Shown in pieces: positions 44,756-53,466 of a stretch of DNA of 64,000 nucleotides. Where the stretch lies: contig NZ_JALPNF010000011.1 in assembly GCF_023195535.1 (NCBI RefSeq), positions 1-64,000 on the forward strand, written 5' to 3'. This stretch comes from Sphingomonas faeni (lineage in GTDB: Bacteria; Pseudomonadota; Alphaproteobacteria; Sphingomonadales; Sphingomonadaceae). The notes beneath the pieces were generated by a model that had not been told where the DNA came from, ran no database searches, and saw only the letters and a program-made list of their open reading frames with translations. Each line of letters begins with the position of its first letter. The stretch's first letter is position 1. The translations under genes and the position numbers were made by a program.

Positions 44756-45048
44756 TCGGCCCTGATATGAAGAAGGCCGCCCCTTGATGCCAGCGGCAAC
44801 AGCGGGGACGGCCATGTTGCAATCGATATATGCGCCTACGCATGAGGATTCAATGAAAAGCTGAAAAGGCCTGAACCTTGAGTTTCTGCCTCTTGGCCGC
44901 GATCCGGTGCAGGCGGATCCCGGCGCCGAAGGCGACGGCGCCGGTCACGTGAGAGACAGGCGTGCGGCCCGCCCGAAATGGACGGCAAATCCCATCAGAA
45001 GTGCGGTACCGGCTCTCGGTCTTGGGTCGACCGAAAGCCGGCAGGCGA

Positions 45049-45981
45049 TTACGCGGCGTCGTCCAAGGCCTGCCCATTCTCGGCACCCATCCGGCTCAAC
45101 AGCCAATCGGCTGCGGCCTGGGCTTGGGTGGCAGCGGTAAAGATGCAGCGCTTGTCGTTGCGAAGGGCCGATAACCAGCTTGCCAGATAAGCGGCATGGT
45201 CCTCACGGTCGTGAAGCTTGATACCGATCGCGCCGCTTACAAAGGCTGCCCCCAGTTCGGCTACCAGTTCCTCGCGGGCATAATCCTCGCGCTTTTTGAA
45301 TATCAAAGTGGGACGGGCGAGCCGGTCGATATGGCCCGTTGCGTGGCAAAACTCGTGCGCCAGGGTCGAGTAATAATCGTCGCTGGTGTTGAAGTCGGTA
45401 TAGTCCGGCATGACGACGTGATCGCTGCTCGGCTGATAATAGGGTTGCGAACCGTGATGCTTGAGCGTGACGGGGACGCGACCAAAGAGCGTGTCCAATT
45501 CGGCGTCCCGTTCGTCGGGATTGGTGGCGGTGATGATGGCCGCAGGCGCTGGATATTTCGTCTCGATGCCGTCGATCTGCTCGGCGTTGAAGACCGTGTA
45601 GCGCTTGAGGAACGCGACCTGCTTTTTACCGTCCTCGCCCTGCTCTCGCCCCTGATCGGCCTTCTCATCGCGAACCTCGATCTTGTTGGCATAGACCACG
45701 ATTGAACCCTTCTCGCCCTTGCGGACGCAACCGCCGAGCGCGAGCGCTTGTTTAAAGGTCAGCCAATGCGGGGAGGCATAACCCTTCGTCATCGCTGCAA
45801 CCCAAAGAGACAGGACGTTGATGCCGCGATAGGGAACGCCCGTCGAGCGCAGCGGGATATTCGGCGTGGGGGCACCGTTCCACGATTTAGACCAAGGCCG
45901 GGTACCAGCCTCGATCATGGTGATCATCTGATCGGTGATTTCCTGATAGATGTCGGCGCGGTTGTCAGTGATCCGTCCCAT
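45049..45981 (-). CDS. ArdC-like antirestriction protein
   Basis: The 310-residue protein has the ArdC N-terminal ssDNA-binding domain (DIYQEITDQMITMIEAGTRPWSKSW; PYRGINVLSLWVAAMTKGYASPHWLTF; LGGCVRKGEKGSIVVYANK) and a C-terminal zinc peptidase domain with HEFCHATGH near residue 210 and the Glu-rich AREELVAELGAAF helix. ArdC protects incoming single-stranded plasmid DNA in recipient cells and blocks type I restriction in some cases. It is a typical leading-region gene of conjugative plasmids and here is next to T4SS genes. ATTACC-type leader and AAAGGAAAAATACC precede the ATG. Confidence 0.92.
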   Translation of the reverse strand: MGRITDNRADIYQEITDQMITMIEAGTRPWSKSWNGAPTPNIPLRSTGVPYRGINVLSLWVAAMTKGYASPHWLTFKQALALGGCVRKGEKGSIVVYANKIEVRDEKADQGREQGEDGKKQVAFLKRYTVFNAEQIDGIETKYPAPAAIITATNPDERDAELDTLFGRVPVTLKHHGSQPYYQPSSDHVVMPDYTDFNTSDDYYSTLAHEFCHATGHIDRLARPTLIFKKREDYAREELVAELGAAFVSGAIGIKLHDREDHAAYLASWLSALRNDKRCIFTAATQAQAAADWLLSRMGAENGQALDDAA

Positions 45982-46462
45982 GGTATTTTTCCTTTCCTTT
46001 GAGGCAGTAAGCCGGTCGCAACAGCAACTGGCTCTGCCTTTCCGGCGAGGAACGGGATGGAGAGGGAGGGCGAGAATCTGACCACTGGCGCGGGCGAGCC
46101 GCCTTAGTGCGGCCGACGTCTACAAGGCGTCGGGTGCCGCGCTTGGCGGATTACTCGGGTGGTCTGATTGTCGTTCGGGAACGAAAGGGCAGCCGCCCTT
46201 GGTGTTCCCCCGGCGTCGATCGGCCTCCGGGGGAGGGCATCGGCGCCAACAGGTCCATGTCGCGCTCAGGGCGCGGCTGCAGGTGTGCCACGTGGCACAC
46301 CCTCGATCCGTGTGTTCGCACACCGTAAGAACAAGGTCTGCCCGTGGGCAAAGTCATTCTCAGCCTAGTCGATCGTCACCCGCATGGGCGGAAAACCCCT
46401 GGGGGTTCCGCGGAGCGGCGCGTCAGCGGTGCGACGTAGAGCGCGTGCCGAAGGCAGGCCCG
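45982..46462. other. gene-free stretch between ArdC and thermonuclease genes
   Basis: This 481-base stretch holds the second CACGTG palindrome and a dyad AACCCC-TG-GGGGTT at 46394-46407. It is GC-rich and carries no supported gene. It must contain the ArdC promoter. Confidence 0.45.
46282..46301. promoter_or_regulatory. CACGTG-centred palindrome, site 2 of 4
   Basis: A perfect 20-bp palindrome with core TGTGCCACGTGGCACA, flanked by GG and CC. It lies in the gap upstream of ardC and downstream of the thermonuclease gene, 7.76 kb after site 1. Confidence 0.85.
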
Positions 46463-47062
46463 CTATTTCTTAATCGTCTCGACCGCACATCCATCTGGCA
46501 CGCTCGCCCGCTCGATCGCGAGCTGCCGCATTCCTTCGTAATCGACGCCCCACAGACCAGCACGCTTGGCTGCGGCTTGTCTCATCAGGTCGACATAGGC
46601 ACCGCCGGAAAATATTCGGTAGTCCACCGCATAGCCTTGCGCGACCATCGATGCTCCGACGCTGGCTTTGTTCGCGGGGAAACGGCACGACAGGTTTAAT
46701 CGGCCATAGCTCTTTGGATCGGTCCGGCACTGGTTCTCATGCCGCAGCGCATAATCGAACATCGAGGCCGAGCAGTCCAACCCTCCGTCCCGCGCCGACA
46801 AACGCTGCAACGCATCGGCTGCAATTGCCCTGAGCTGTGGACGGTCATCATCCGGCGCATCGATACCGACAATCCGGACCCGCCCATTGGTAAACTCGAC
46901 CGTATCGCCATCGACGATCCGCGGTGCAGGAGAGGTCAGACGGGTCCTGGTCGCTTCGGCAAGCTGCTCTTTGTTGTGTGATATCGAGTAGACCGCGACG
47001 ATAACGAACGTCACGCCCATCATCCATTTCTGATGCCGGGGTACGCCGGGAAACAGCTTCAT
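46463..47062 (-). CDS. thermonuclease family protein (SNase)
   Basis: The 199-residue protein has an N-terminal membrane segment or uncleaved signal (MMGVTFVIVAVYSISHN) followed by the staphylococcal nuclease fold: RIVDGDTVEF with the Ca-binding Asp, VRIVGIDAPD where the usual catalytic Glu (DAPE) is Asp or shifted, and YGRLNLSCRF near the second Arg. The N-terminus would anchor it to the inner membrane facing the periplasm. Such genes are common next to conjugation genes. It overlaps the Toprim gene by ATGA. The catalytic Glu change is worth checking. Confidence 0.82.
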   Translation of the reverse strand: MKLFPGVPRHQKWMMGVTFVIVAVYSISHNKEQLAEATRTRLTSPAPRIVDGDTVEFTNGRVRIVGIDAPDDDRPQLRAIAADALQRLSARDGGLDCSASMFDYALRHENQCRTDPKSYGRLNLSCRFPANKASVGASMVAQGYAVDYRIFSGGAYVDLMRQAAAKRAGLWGVDYEGMRQLAIERASVPDGCAVETIKK

Positions 47063-47940
47063 ATCGCGCGTATCTCGCGCAGGAGGTCGTTCCAGTCGCC
47101 GGCATGGGGTGGCGGTTTGATAATGAGCTGGCGGCCATGAGCCGTCAGATGCGGGGTAGCCCGCTCGATAGCCCGTGCCGCCTCGCCACCATGCTGGCTG
47201 TAGATAACAACGGTATGGACGCTCTCGGGGATGGCAACAGCCTGATACCGTTCGATGCCCAGGACCGGCCATACGAATAGTCCGGCACCGAGCATGTTCA
47301 TCACGCTCGCGGCATCCTCGACGCCTTCTGCGAGACGTAACACGCCGTCTGTCGGAACGCCGCCCCATCGGACCGCTCCGCTACCGGGGTTGCCGAGCAT
47401 CCATTTGGGCTCTGACATCTCGGCTTTGCCTCGACCATCGGGACGCAGAAAGGTGCGGTGAATGGCAACGACGCCAGCGTCTTCCTCGATCGGCACGATC
47501 AGCGCGGGTGCGAACGCCTTCGCCGCGCCCGAACCGAACTGACAACGCGGATCGAAGCGAGCGTTGATACCGTCGGGTACGATCGCGCGGGAGCGCAAAT
47601 AGCGATCGGCGAGCGAGCCGACATAGGGCTGGGCGTGCCGCCACACTGCGACCGCGACCTTGTTGTGGTCTGCCTTGCTCTCCTGACGCTGTCCCGGATT
47701 GTGGTCAGCGGGTGCAAGGATCTTACCCGAGCGCAGCGCCGTCATGATCGCGTCGGCGGTGCATCCAGCGAAGCAATGGAAGAGGACAGCTCGCTCGCCA
47801 ACGCGAACCGAGAGGCTTGCGGTGCCGTCGGCATGAGCCGGGCAACGGCACATGGCGAAGTCGCCCTGCCATTTTCCGCCGAGCTGGCGGACGATACGGT
47901 CCGCTTGGTGCTCGACTGCCGGTGTGCGACGGTGGTCCAT
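47059..47940 (-). CDS. zinc-finger/Toprim primase-like protein
   Basis: The 293-residue protein begins at ATG 47940 (MDHRRTPAVEHQADRIVRQLGG). A CHC2-type zinc finger lies at about residues 30-58 (CRCPAHADGTAS to FHCFAGC), then a Toprim-like half with RLAEGVEDAAS (the Glu) and VVIYSQHGGEAARAIE. In a working Toprim domain the second motif is DxD; here it reads SQH, so the metal site looks incomplete. The family is linked to plasmid-borne primases and helicase-loading proteins. The frame runs to 48018 but ATG 47940 starts the recognisable part. Confidence 0.78.
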   Translation of the reverse strand: MDHRRTPAVEHQADRIVRQLGGKWQGDFAMCRCPAHADGTASLSVRVGERAVLFHCFAGCTADAIMTALRSGKILAPADHNPGQRQESKADHNKVAVAVWRHAQPYVGSLADRYLRSRAIVPDGINARFDPRCQFGSGAAKAFAPALIVPIEEDAGVVAIHRTFLRPDGRGKAEMSEPKWMLGNPGSGAVRWGGVPTDGVLRLAEGVEDAASVMNMLGAGLFVWPVLGIERYQAVAIPESVHTVVIYSQHGGEAARAIERATPHLTAHGRQLIIKPPPHAGDWNDLLREIRAI

Positions 47941-48033
47941 CTCTGGATACTCCCCTTCAGGCGGCTGTAAAGCTATCGCAGGGTGGGACCCGGTACCAGC
48001 GAAAACATAGTAAATCACTGTAACGGAAACGTA

Positions 48034-48321
48034 ATGGAACTAGGGCTAATATTGGAGCGCGAACTGACCACGCTGCGCCCACCTGGTGGTACGATCACCG
48101 ACGTTCATGTCTGCCAGCACGATACCGGTAAGTGGCATATCAATGTTCGCGTGAGTTGGCGTGGCACAACGCTGCATCATATCGGGCTTTACGACAAAAA
48201 GCGTATCCGCCTGTATAAGAAGGCTTCTTCCGCTATTCGTCATATCGTTATTGGATATGGCTATGAGGGCACGATTGCTGTCCACCCATGCGCTGGCGTG
48301 CGCGACGAAGCGTCCTTCTGA
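48034..48321 (+). CDS. small hypothetical protein
   Basis: The 95-residue product (MELGLILERELTTLRPPGGT at the start) is strand-rich with TITDVHVCQHDTGKWHINVRVSWRGTTLHHIGLYDKKRIRLYKKA, a compact beta-sheet-like pattern followed by a helix. GTAACGGAAACGTA precedes the ATG without a strong ribosome binding site. It lies between the divergent Toprim gene and virB1. No family is recognised. It may be a small regulator or antirestriction-like protein of the element, which is a guess. Confidence 0.55.
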   Translation: MELGLILERELTTLRPPGGTITDVHVCQHDTGKWHINVRVSWRGTTLHHIGLYDKKRIRLYKKASSAIRHIVIGYGYEGTIAVHPCAGVRDEASF

Positions 48322-48530
48322 CGGGCTAAAACGATAGATCCATAATGAACCTTTGTCGTTTTCGGTCTAGCGCATGAAGGTATTGTCATTTAGCTTTGCT
48401 CTATCGAGTGGAGTGAAAACATGGCAAATCGCTTATGTTCACCTCGAACCGCAGACGGTTGTCATGCGGTTCTAATCCCACCATTGGCGGTCGACGCGGC
48501 CAATGCGATCTGCACGAGCGCGGTGCGGTA

Positions 48531-49211
48531 ATGTCGCTTCCCGCCGCTGTCGTTATGGGTCTCGCGGCGCAATGTGCGCCAAGTGTGGCACCTGCAACGA
48601 TCGCGGCGATTGTCCGTACGGAAAGCCAGGGCAACGAACTGGCGATCAACGTTAACGGGCTTGGTCCCAAGGTCGCACAGCCGGCGAGCGTTGCGCAGGC
48701 GATCGACATTGCGCGCTTCTACGTCGCGAAAGGCTACTCGGTCGATCTCGGCCTCGGCCAGATCAACTCGCGCAACATGAAAGCGCTCGGGTTGACCTGG
48801 GACACGGTGTTCGAGCCCTGTACCAACATCGCTGCGGCCGGGGCAGTAATCTCCGGCAATTATCGGAGCGTCAGCGCGGGGCTGCATCCCCAGCGCGCAC
48901 TTCGTATTGCACTTTCCATGTACAACACCGGGTCGCAGTCGCGTGGCTTTTCCAACGGCTATGTCGGCCGGGTCGTCGGCAATGCCGGCTTCTCCGACAG
49001 TATCCAGCCCATGTCGGTCCGGATCGCTGCGCCAACGCTACCCGATACCGACGGCCCTGCGAGCGCGTCAGCGCAGCTCGCGGCGCTGGTGACTGAAAAC
49101 ACGTCCGCTGAGGGGCAGTCCAAGGCTGCGCCACCCCCACCGCCGCCATCGTGGGACGTGTTCGCGACGGCAGCATACGCGCGGGCTAGCGCGGGAGGAG
49201 AAGACCGATGA
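48531..49211 (+). CDS. virB1: VirB1-like lytic transglycosylase
   Basis: The 226-residue protein is a type IV secretion lytic transglycosylase: the catalytic Glu lies in AAIVRTESQGNELAIN near residue 30, followed by VDLGLGQINSRNM and LSMYNTGSQSRGFSNGYVGRV, the conserved SLT (soluble lytic transglycosylase) blocks. A Pro-rich tail (PPPPPPSW) closes the protein. It opens peptidoglycan for the secretion channel. ATG 48531 is used because the SLT opening follows directly. No clear signal peptide is present, so export is uncertain. It overlaps virB2 by 4 bases. Confidence 0.88.
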   Translation: MSLPAAVVMGLAAQCAPSVAPATIAAIVRTESQGNELAINVNGLGPKVAQPASVAQAIDIARFYVAKGYSVDLGLGQINSRNMKALGLTWDTVFEPCTNIAAAGAVISGNYRSVSAGLHPQRALRIALSMYNTGSQSRGFSNGYVGRVVGNAGFSDSIQPMSVRIAAPTLPDTDGPASASAQLAALVTENTSAEGQSKAAPPPPPPSWDVFATAAYARASAGGEDR

Positions 49212-49573
49212 ACCTCGTATCGCTCGGCGGGCCGGCACTTGCCCTTCGCTCGCATGTCACCGCCCGCTTCGCAGCGATGACGCCGCGACAGCGCAAGGCA
49301 CGCCACTTCCTGACGCTGTGCGGCCTGGTGGCGCTAGCGTCGCTAATCTCGGCAGAGCCTGCGTTCGCGCAAAGCAACCTCGAAGGGTTCGGCACGAAGG
49401 TGCTGGGCCTGCTGAGCAACGGTTTGCTGCGTACGATCGCGATCATCGCGCTCATCGCGGCCGGGCTCGGGTGGCTGACAGGTCGCGTCAACACGGGCGC
49501 GCTCGTCACCGTCGTCATCGGCATCGCGATCATCTTCTCGGCACCGTGGATCGTGGACCAGATCGCCGGCTGA
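49208..49573 (+). CDS. virB2: VirB2-like major pilin
   Basis: The 121-residue preprotein has a long signal region (ARHFLTLCGLVALASLISAEPAFA) cleaved around AFA, then a mature pilin of about 70 residues with two membrane helices (VLGLLSNGLLRTIAIIALIAAGLGWL and ALVTVVIGIAIIFSAPWIV). This is the TrbC/VirB2 family that polymerises into the conjugative pilus. It overlaps virB1 and precedes virB3 by 63 bases. Confidence 0.88.
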   Translation: MNLVSLGGPALALRSHVTARFAAMTPRQRKARHFLTLCGLVALASLISAEPAFAQSNLEGFGTKVLGLLSNGLLRTIAIIALIAAGLGWLTGRVNTGALVTVVIGIAIIFSAPWIVDQIAG

Positions 49574-49636
49574 CATTGCCGGGGGCGGGCCGCACTGCGC
49601 GGTCCGCCTTCGAGTGTATCGAGTGGAGTAGTAGGC

Positions 49637-49981
49637 GTGGAAGAGGACCGGGAGTTGATGGCACGCAATCCGCTGTTCCTGGCGGTGACGCGGCCTGCGC
49701 TGTTCGCCGGCGTGCCGATCGAGGCGGCGGTGGTCGTGCTGCTCGCCTCGGTCATCACGCTGATCGGAACGTCCAATCCCGTCTATGGCGCGGTCGTCGC
49801 CGCGGTGATGTTCGGCCTGTCGCGCCTCATCGTGCGCCACGACGTCAACGCCTTCCGGCTGATCTTCCTGTGGGGCCGCACCAAGGCGGCCAACCGCAAC
49901 CGCGTGTTCTGGGGCGGGTCGAGCTACACCCCGCTCCCCCTCAAGGGCATCAAGCGCAAGGGGTTCGGCCGCAATGGCTAA
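49637..49981 (+). CDS. virB3: VirB3-like inner membrane protein
   Basis: The 114-residue protein starts with GTG (alternative ATG at 49658, giving MARNPLFLAVTRPALFAGVP). It has the VirB3 opening NPLFLAVTRPALFAGVPIEA, a two-helix membrane region to residue 58, and the C-terminal FRLIFLWGRTKAANRNRVFWGG. VirB3 is an inner-membrane component that works with VirB4. It overlaps the virB4 start by 8 bases. Confidence 0.88.
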   Translation: MEEDRELMARNPLFLAVTRPALFAGVPIEAAVVVLLASVITLIGTSNPVYGAVVAAVMFGLSRLIVRHDVNAFRLIFLWGRTKAANRNRVFWGGSSYTPLPLKGIKRKGFGRNG

Positions 49982-52364
49982 GGCAAACCGCCTTTCCGAT
50001 CAGGTGCCGATGAAAATCGCGCTGAAGGAAGTGCTGCCGACCAAGTTCCTGCCATACGCACGCCACGTGACCGACGAGGTGGTGGCACTCGATTCCGGGG
50101 CGATCATGCTGACGTTCGAGCTGCAGGGCCGTGCCTTTGAGACGGCCGACGTGCGCGACCTGAACGACTGGCACGCGAAGCTCAACGTGATGCTGCGCAA
50201 CCTCCACGACGATCGCCTGTCGATCTGGACGCATCTCGTTCGGTCGAGGGTCGAGCAATATCCGGGCGGCAACTTCCGTTCGCGCTTCGCCCGCGACCTC
50301 GATGCCGCCTACTTCGCGCGGATGAACAAGGAGCGGATGTTCATCAACCGCTTCTTCGTGACGCTGGTGCTGCGCCCGTCGATCCACGGCGCGGACAAGC
50401 TCGTCCAGCTCTTCAAGAACAAGACGAGGGCGAACACAGAAGCGGACTCGATCGACGCCGACCTGCTGGAGGCACTGGAGGACAAGGCCCGCGATTTCGA
50501 GCGGCTGATGGATCGCTGCTCGCCGCGTCGACTGGCGATCTACGGTCACAACGGCCTCAAGTTTTCCGAGACGATGGAAGTGGCGGAGATGGTGATGACG
50601 GGCCGGCATCGCCGCGTTCCCGTCATCCGCGGCCACCTGGGGAGCGCGCTGTACCGCCAGCGGGTGATCTTCGGTGGTGAGACGGTCGAGGTCCGTGACG
50701 CCGATCGCAGCGCCTTCGGGGGCATATTTGGCATCCGCGAGTATCCGGCGTTCACAACCCCGCGCCAGTTCGAGTCCTTGCTGGCGGTCGATTTCAGCTT
50801 CGTGCTGACGCAATCCTTCACCTTCCTCGGTCGCGCCGCGGCGTCCGAGCGGTTTCGGCTGCGTCAGAAGCAGATGGAGAATGCTGAGGATCGGGCCGTC
50901 AGCCAGATGCTCGATCTCGTCGACGCAGCGGACGATCTCATGTCCAACCGCTTTGTCCTGGGCGACCACCATTTCACGCTCGCGGTCTATGCGGAGTCGC
51001 TCAAAGGCCTGCGCGATAATATGTCGATCGCGCGCGCCGCGCTTGCCGATACCGGTATGGTCGCGGCCCGCGAGGGGGCAGCGTTGGAGGCCGCCTATTG
51101 GAGCCAGCTCGTCGGCAATTTCGCGTGGCGCGCGCGACCGGCGCCGATCACGTCGCTCAACTTTGCGGCCTTCTCGCCCTTCCACACCTATCCGGCCGGG
51201 CTCGCGACCGGGAATCATTGGGGCGATGCGATCGCGCTGATGAAGACGAGCGCGCGCAGCCCCTATTTCTTCAGCTTCCACAAGCGGGACATCGGACACA
51301 CGCTGATCGTCGGCCCGACCGGAGGCGGCAAGACGGTCATCGTCAACTTCCTGATGGCGCAGGCCGAGAAGACCGGGGCGCGACAAATCTTCATCGACAA
51401 GGATCGCGGCGCGCAGATCTTCGTGCTGGCGTCGGGCGGCACGTACCTGACGCTCGCAAACGGTGTCCCGACGGGCTTTGCGCCCCTCAAGGCGCTGGAG
51501 AACACCGCGGAAGATCGATCCTGGCTCGCGCTGTTCGTGCGGCAGCTCGTCAGGGCGGAAGGTCGCCCGATCACGGTCCAGGACGAGCGCCTGATCGACG
51601 AAGGGATCGCGTCCGTCATGCGGCTTCCCCGCGAGGATCGATCGTTCGACGCGCTCCGCACGATGCTCGGCATGGCGGATGCCGGCGGAGTCGGAGCGCG
51701 GCTCGAGAAATGGACGACGCGCGGTTCGATGGGCTGGGTCTTCGACAACCCGTCGGACGAGCTGACGCTGGATGCGCGGTTCATCGGCTTCGACATGACG
51801 GACTTCCTCGACAATGCCGAGGTCCGGGCGCCGCTCATGCTCTACCTGTTCCACAGGATCGACAAGCTGCTGACCGGCGAGCGCACGATCATCGCGATCG
51901 ACGAGTTCTGGAAGGCACTCCAGGACGAGGCATTCCGCGGCTTCGCGCAGGACGGTCTCAAGACATTCCGCAAGCGCAACGCGATGATGGTGTTCGCCAC
52001 GCAATCGCCTGCGGATGCGCTCAAGAGCGATATCGCGCATTCGATCCTCGAACAGGTCGCGACGCAGGTCATGCTGCCGAACCCAAAGGGATCGCGGCGC
52101 GATTACGTCGAGGGCTTCTCCCTGACCGACGCCGAATATCAGCTCATCCGCGAGGAGCTGTCGCCGGAGTCCCGCAAGTTCCTGGTGAAGCAGGGTCATG
52201 ACAGCGTCGTGGTCGAATTGAACCTGACCGGCCTCGATGACGAGCTGGCGGTATTGTCCGGCCGTGCCGAGACGACACCGATCGCCGTCGAGACCGCCGC
52301 GGAGTTCGGCCCCGATCCGGCGGCCTGGCTACCGATCTTCCACCAACGTCGACGCCCAAGCTGA
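49974..52364 (+). CDS. virB4: VirB4-like secretion ATPase
   Basis: The 796-residue protein is the large T4SS ATPase: an N-terminal CagE/VirB4 domain to about residue 430, then Walker A GPTGGGKTVIVNF near residue 445, Walker B IIAIDEFWKAL near residue 640 and MVFATQSPADAL. VirB4 assembles at the inner-membrane channel base and drives pilus biogenesis. Overlap with virB3 indicates coupled expression. Confidence 0.95.
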   Translation: MAKANRLSDQVPMKIALKEVLPTKFLPYARHVTDEVVALDSGAIMLTFELQGRAFETADVRDLNDWHAKLNVMLRNLHDDRLSIWTHLVRSRVEQYPGGNFRSRFARDLDAAYFARMNKERMFINRFFVTLVLRPSIHGADKLVQLFKNKTRANTEADSIDADLLEALEDKARDFERLMDRCSPRRLAIYGHNGLKFSETMEVAEMVMTGRHRRVPVIRGHLGSALYRQRVIFGGETVEVRDADRSAFGGIFGIREYPAFTTPRQFESLLAVDFSFVLTQSFTFLGRAAASERFRLRQKQMENAEDRAVSQMLDLVDAADDLMSNRFVLGDHHFTLAVYAESLKGLRDNMSIARAALADTGMVAAREGAALEAAYWSQLVGNFAWRARPAPITSLNFAAFSPFHTYPAGLATGNHWGDAIALMKTSARSPYFFSFHKRDIGHTLIVGPTGGGKTVIVNFLMAQAEKTGARQIFIDKDRGAQIFVLASGGTYLTLANGVPTGFAPLKALENTAEDRSWLALFVRQLVRAEGRPITVQDERLIDEGIASVMRLPREDRSFDALRTMLGMADAGGVGARLEKWTTRGSMGWVFDNPSDELTLDARFIGFDMTDFLDNAEVRAPLMLYLFHRIDKLLTGERTIIAIDEFWKALQDEAFRGFAQDGLKTFRKRNAMMVFATQSPADALKSDIAHSILEQVATQVMLPNPKGSRRDYVEGFSLTDAEYQLIREELSPESRKFLVKQGHDSVVVELNLTGLDDELAVLSGRAETTPIAVETAAEFGPDPAAWLPIFHQRRRPS

Positions 52365-52379
52365 AGGATGAGAAGGAAC

Positions 52380-53114
52380 ATGCGTAGCGCGAGAATGACC
52401 GCCCGCCTGTTAGTCGGGATCGCCCTGTTGAGCACGAGTGCCGCGCACGCGCAGCTCGGCGGGATCGTGTTCGATCCACGGGCTTTCGCTCAACAGTTGC
52501 AGCAGCTCGATCAGGCGCGGCAGCAGGTTCTAGCCGCCAAGACGCAGGTCGATCAGGGCCTACAACAGATCGCGCAGGCGAAGCAGCTTTATCAGAGCGT
52601 CAACGATGCGACCAACATCAGCAGCATTGCCAATAAACTAAAAACGGACGCGCTGCGGACCAGCAACGTATCGTCCCCGAACCTCGACGGCTTCACGAGC
52701 GGGAACCTCGATGTCGTGGGCGGCCTGCGCGGCAAGGCTAACGATGTCTATAAAGACCTAATGGGTCGCGTCCCGGCAGATGCGAGCGATGCGAGCCGAT
52801 CGGCCGCGGAGCAGGGTGCACGCGAGGCGGCCGTGACGACCGGTCTGGCCGGTAACGTCGGCGATTCCGTCACCAATAGGCGGCAGGGTCTGGAGGAACT
52901 GCGTAGCCGCTTGGCGACCGCCACCACGGCATCCGAGCGGGCCGATATGTCGGCTAGGCTCCAGCTCGAGCAGGCCCAGATGATGAACGATCAGATGGCG
53001 TTGCAGGCGGTGGATATCCAGCGCCGGGCGAAAGCCGAGGCGGATTACCAACGGTATATCGCCATGCAGAAGTCGGATCGCGCGAGCTACAGGGCTGGGA
53101 TGGGCCTGAACTAA
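52380..53114 (+). CDS. virB5: VirB5-like minor pilin
   Basis: The 244-residue protein has a Sec signal peptide (ARLLVGIALLSTSAAHAQ) and a long helical body: FDPRAFAQQLQQLDQARQQVLAAKTQVDQGLQQIAQAKQLYQSV, a coiled-coil pattern typical of VirB5 proteins. The C-terminal half has ATATTASERADMSARLQLEQAQMMNDQMALQAVDIQRRA. VirB5 sits at the tip of the pilus. ATG 52380 is chosen because AGAAGG precedes it. Stop and next start share TAATG. Confidence 0.85.
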   Translation: MRSARMTARLLVGIALLSTSAAHAQLGGIVFDPRAFAQQLQQLDQARQQVLAAKTQVDQGLQQIAQAKQLYQSVNDATNISSIANKLKTDALRTSNVSSPNLDGFTSGNLDVVGGLRGKANDVYKDLMGRVPADASDASRSAAEQGAREAAVTTGLAGNVGDSVTNRRQGLEELRSRLATATTASERADMSARLQLEQAQMMNDQMALQAVDIQRRAKAEADYQRYIAMQKSDRASYRAGMGLN

Positions 53115-53431
53115 TGCCCCGCCCGTATCCGATCACGGCCGGAATTATCGCCGGGTTTGCCCTCCTTGCAGGTTGCTCGAAGTCGGAGCAGCAGCAGACT
53201 GGGAATGGACTGCGCTCTGACATGCAGCTTCACGACACGGCGTACTACGTCGCCAACGAGGCCGCACGGGTCGAGATGCAGGGTGTCTGCGACAAGTGGA
53301 AGGCTTCGCAGCGCTCGCCGTTCAGCTGGCCGTCGGTCGTAGTCGAGACATGCAACAACGTCGCCAGCGCCAACGAAGCAATCCGTCGCACAAAGGATCG
53401 CGACGATTTCAAGAAAGGCATGGGCATTTGA
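53114..53431 (+). CDS. EexN-type entry-exclusion lipoprotein
   Basis: The 105-residue protein has a lipoprotein signal peptide ending LLAGC, so Cys is lipidated at about residue 21. The mature part has HDTAYYVANEAARVEMQGVCDKWKASQ and VVETCNNVASANEA, with paired Cys residues as in EexN family lipoproteins that sit between virB5 and virB6 in many conjugative loci. Entry-exclusion lipoproteins prevent the cell from receiving the same element. Assignment rests on position plus pattern. Confidence 0.75.
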   Translation: MPRPYPITAGIIAGFALLAGCSKSEQQQTGNGLRSDMQLHDTAYYVANEAARVEMQGVCDKWKASQRSPFSWPSVVVETCNNVASANEAIRRTKDRDDFKKGMGI

Positions 53432-53466
53432 TCTCCTGTCGGTGATCGACCCTTGGGGTAGGTGGA

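Noticed and set aside
49950..52199. 749-residue minus-strand frame opposite virB4
   Set aside because: It is an antisense shadow of virB4 with Arg/Glu-rich composition and no domains.
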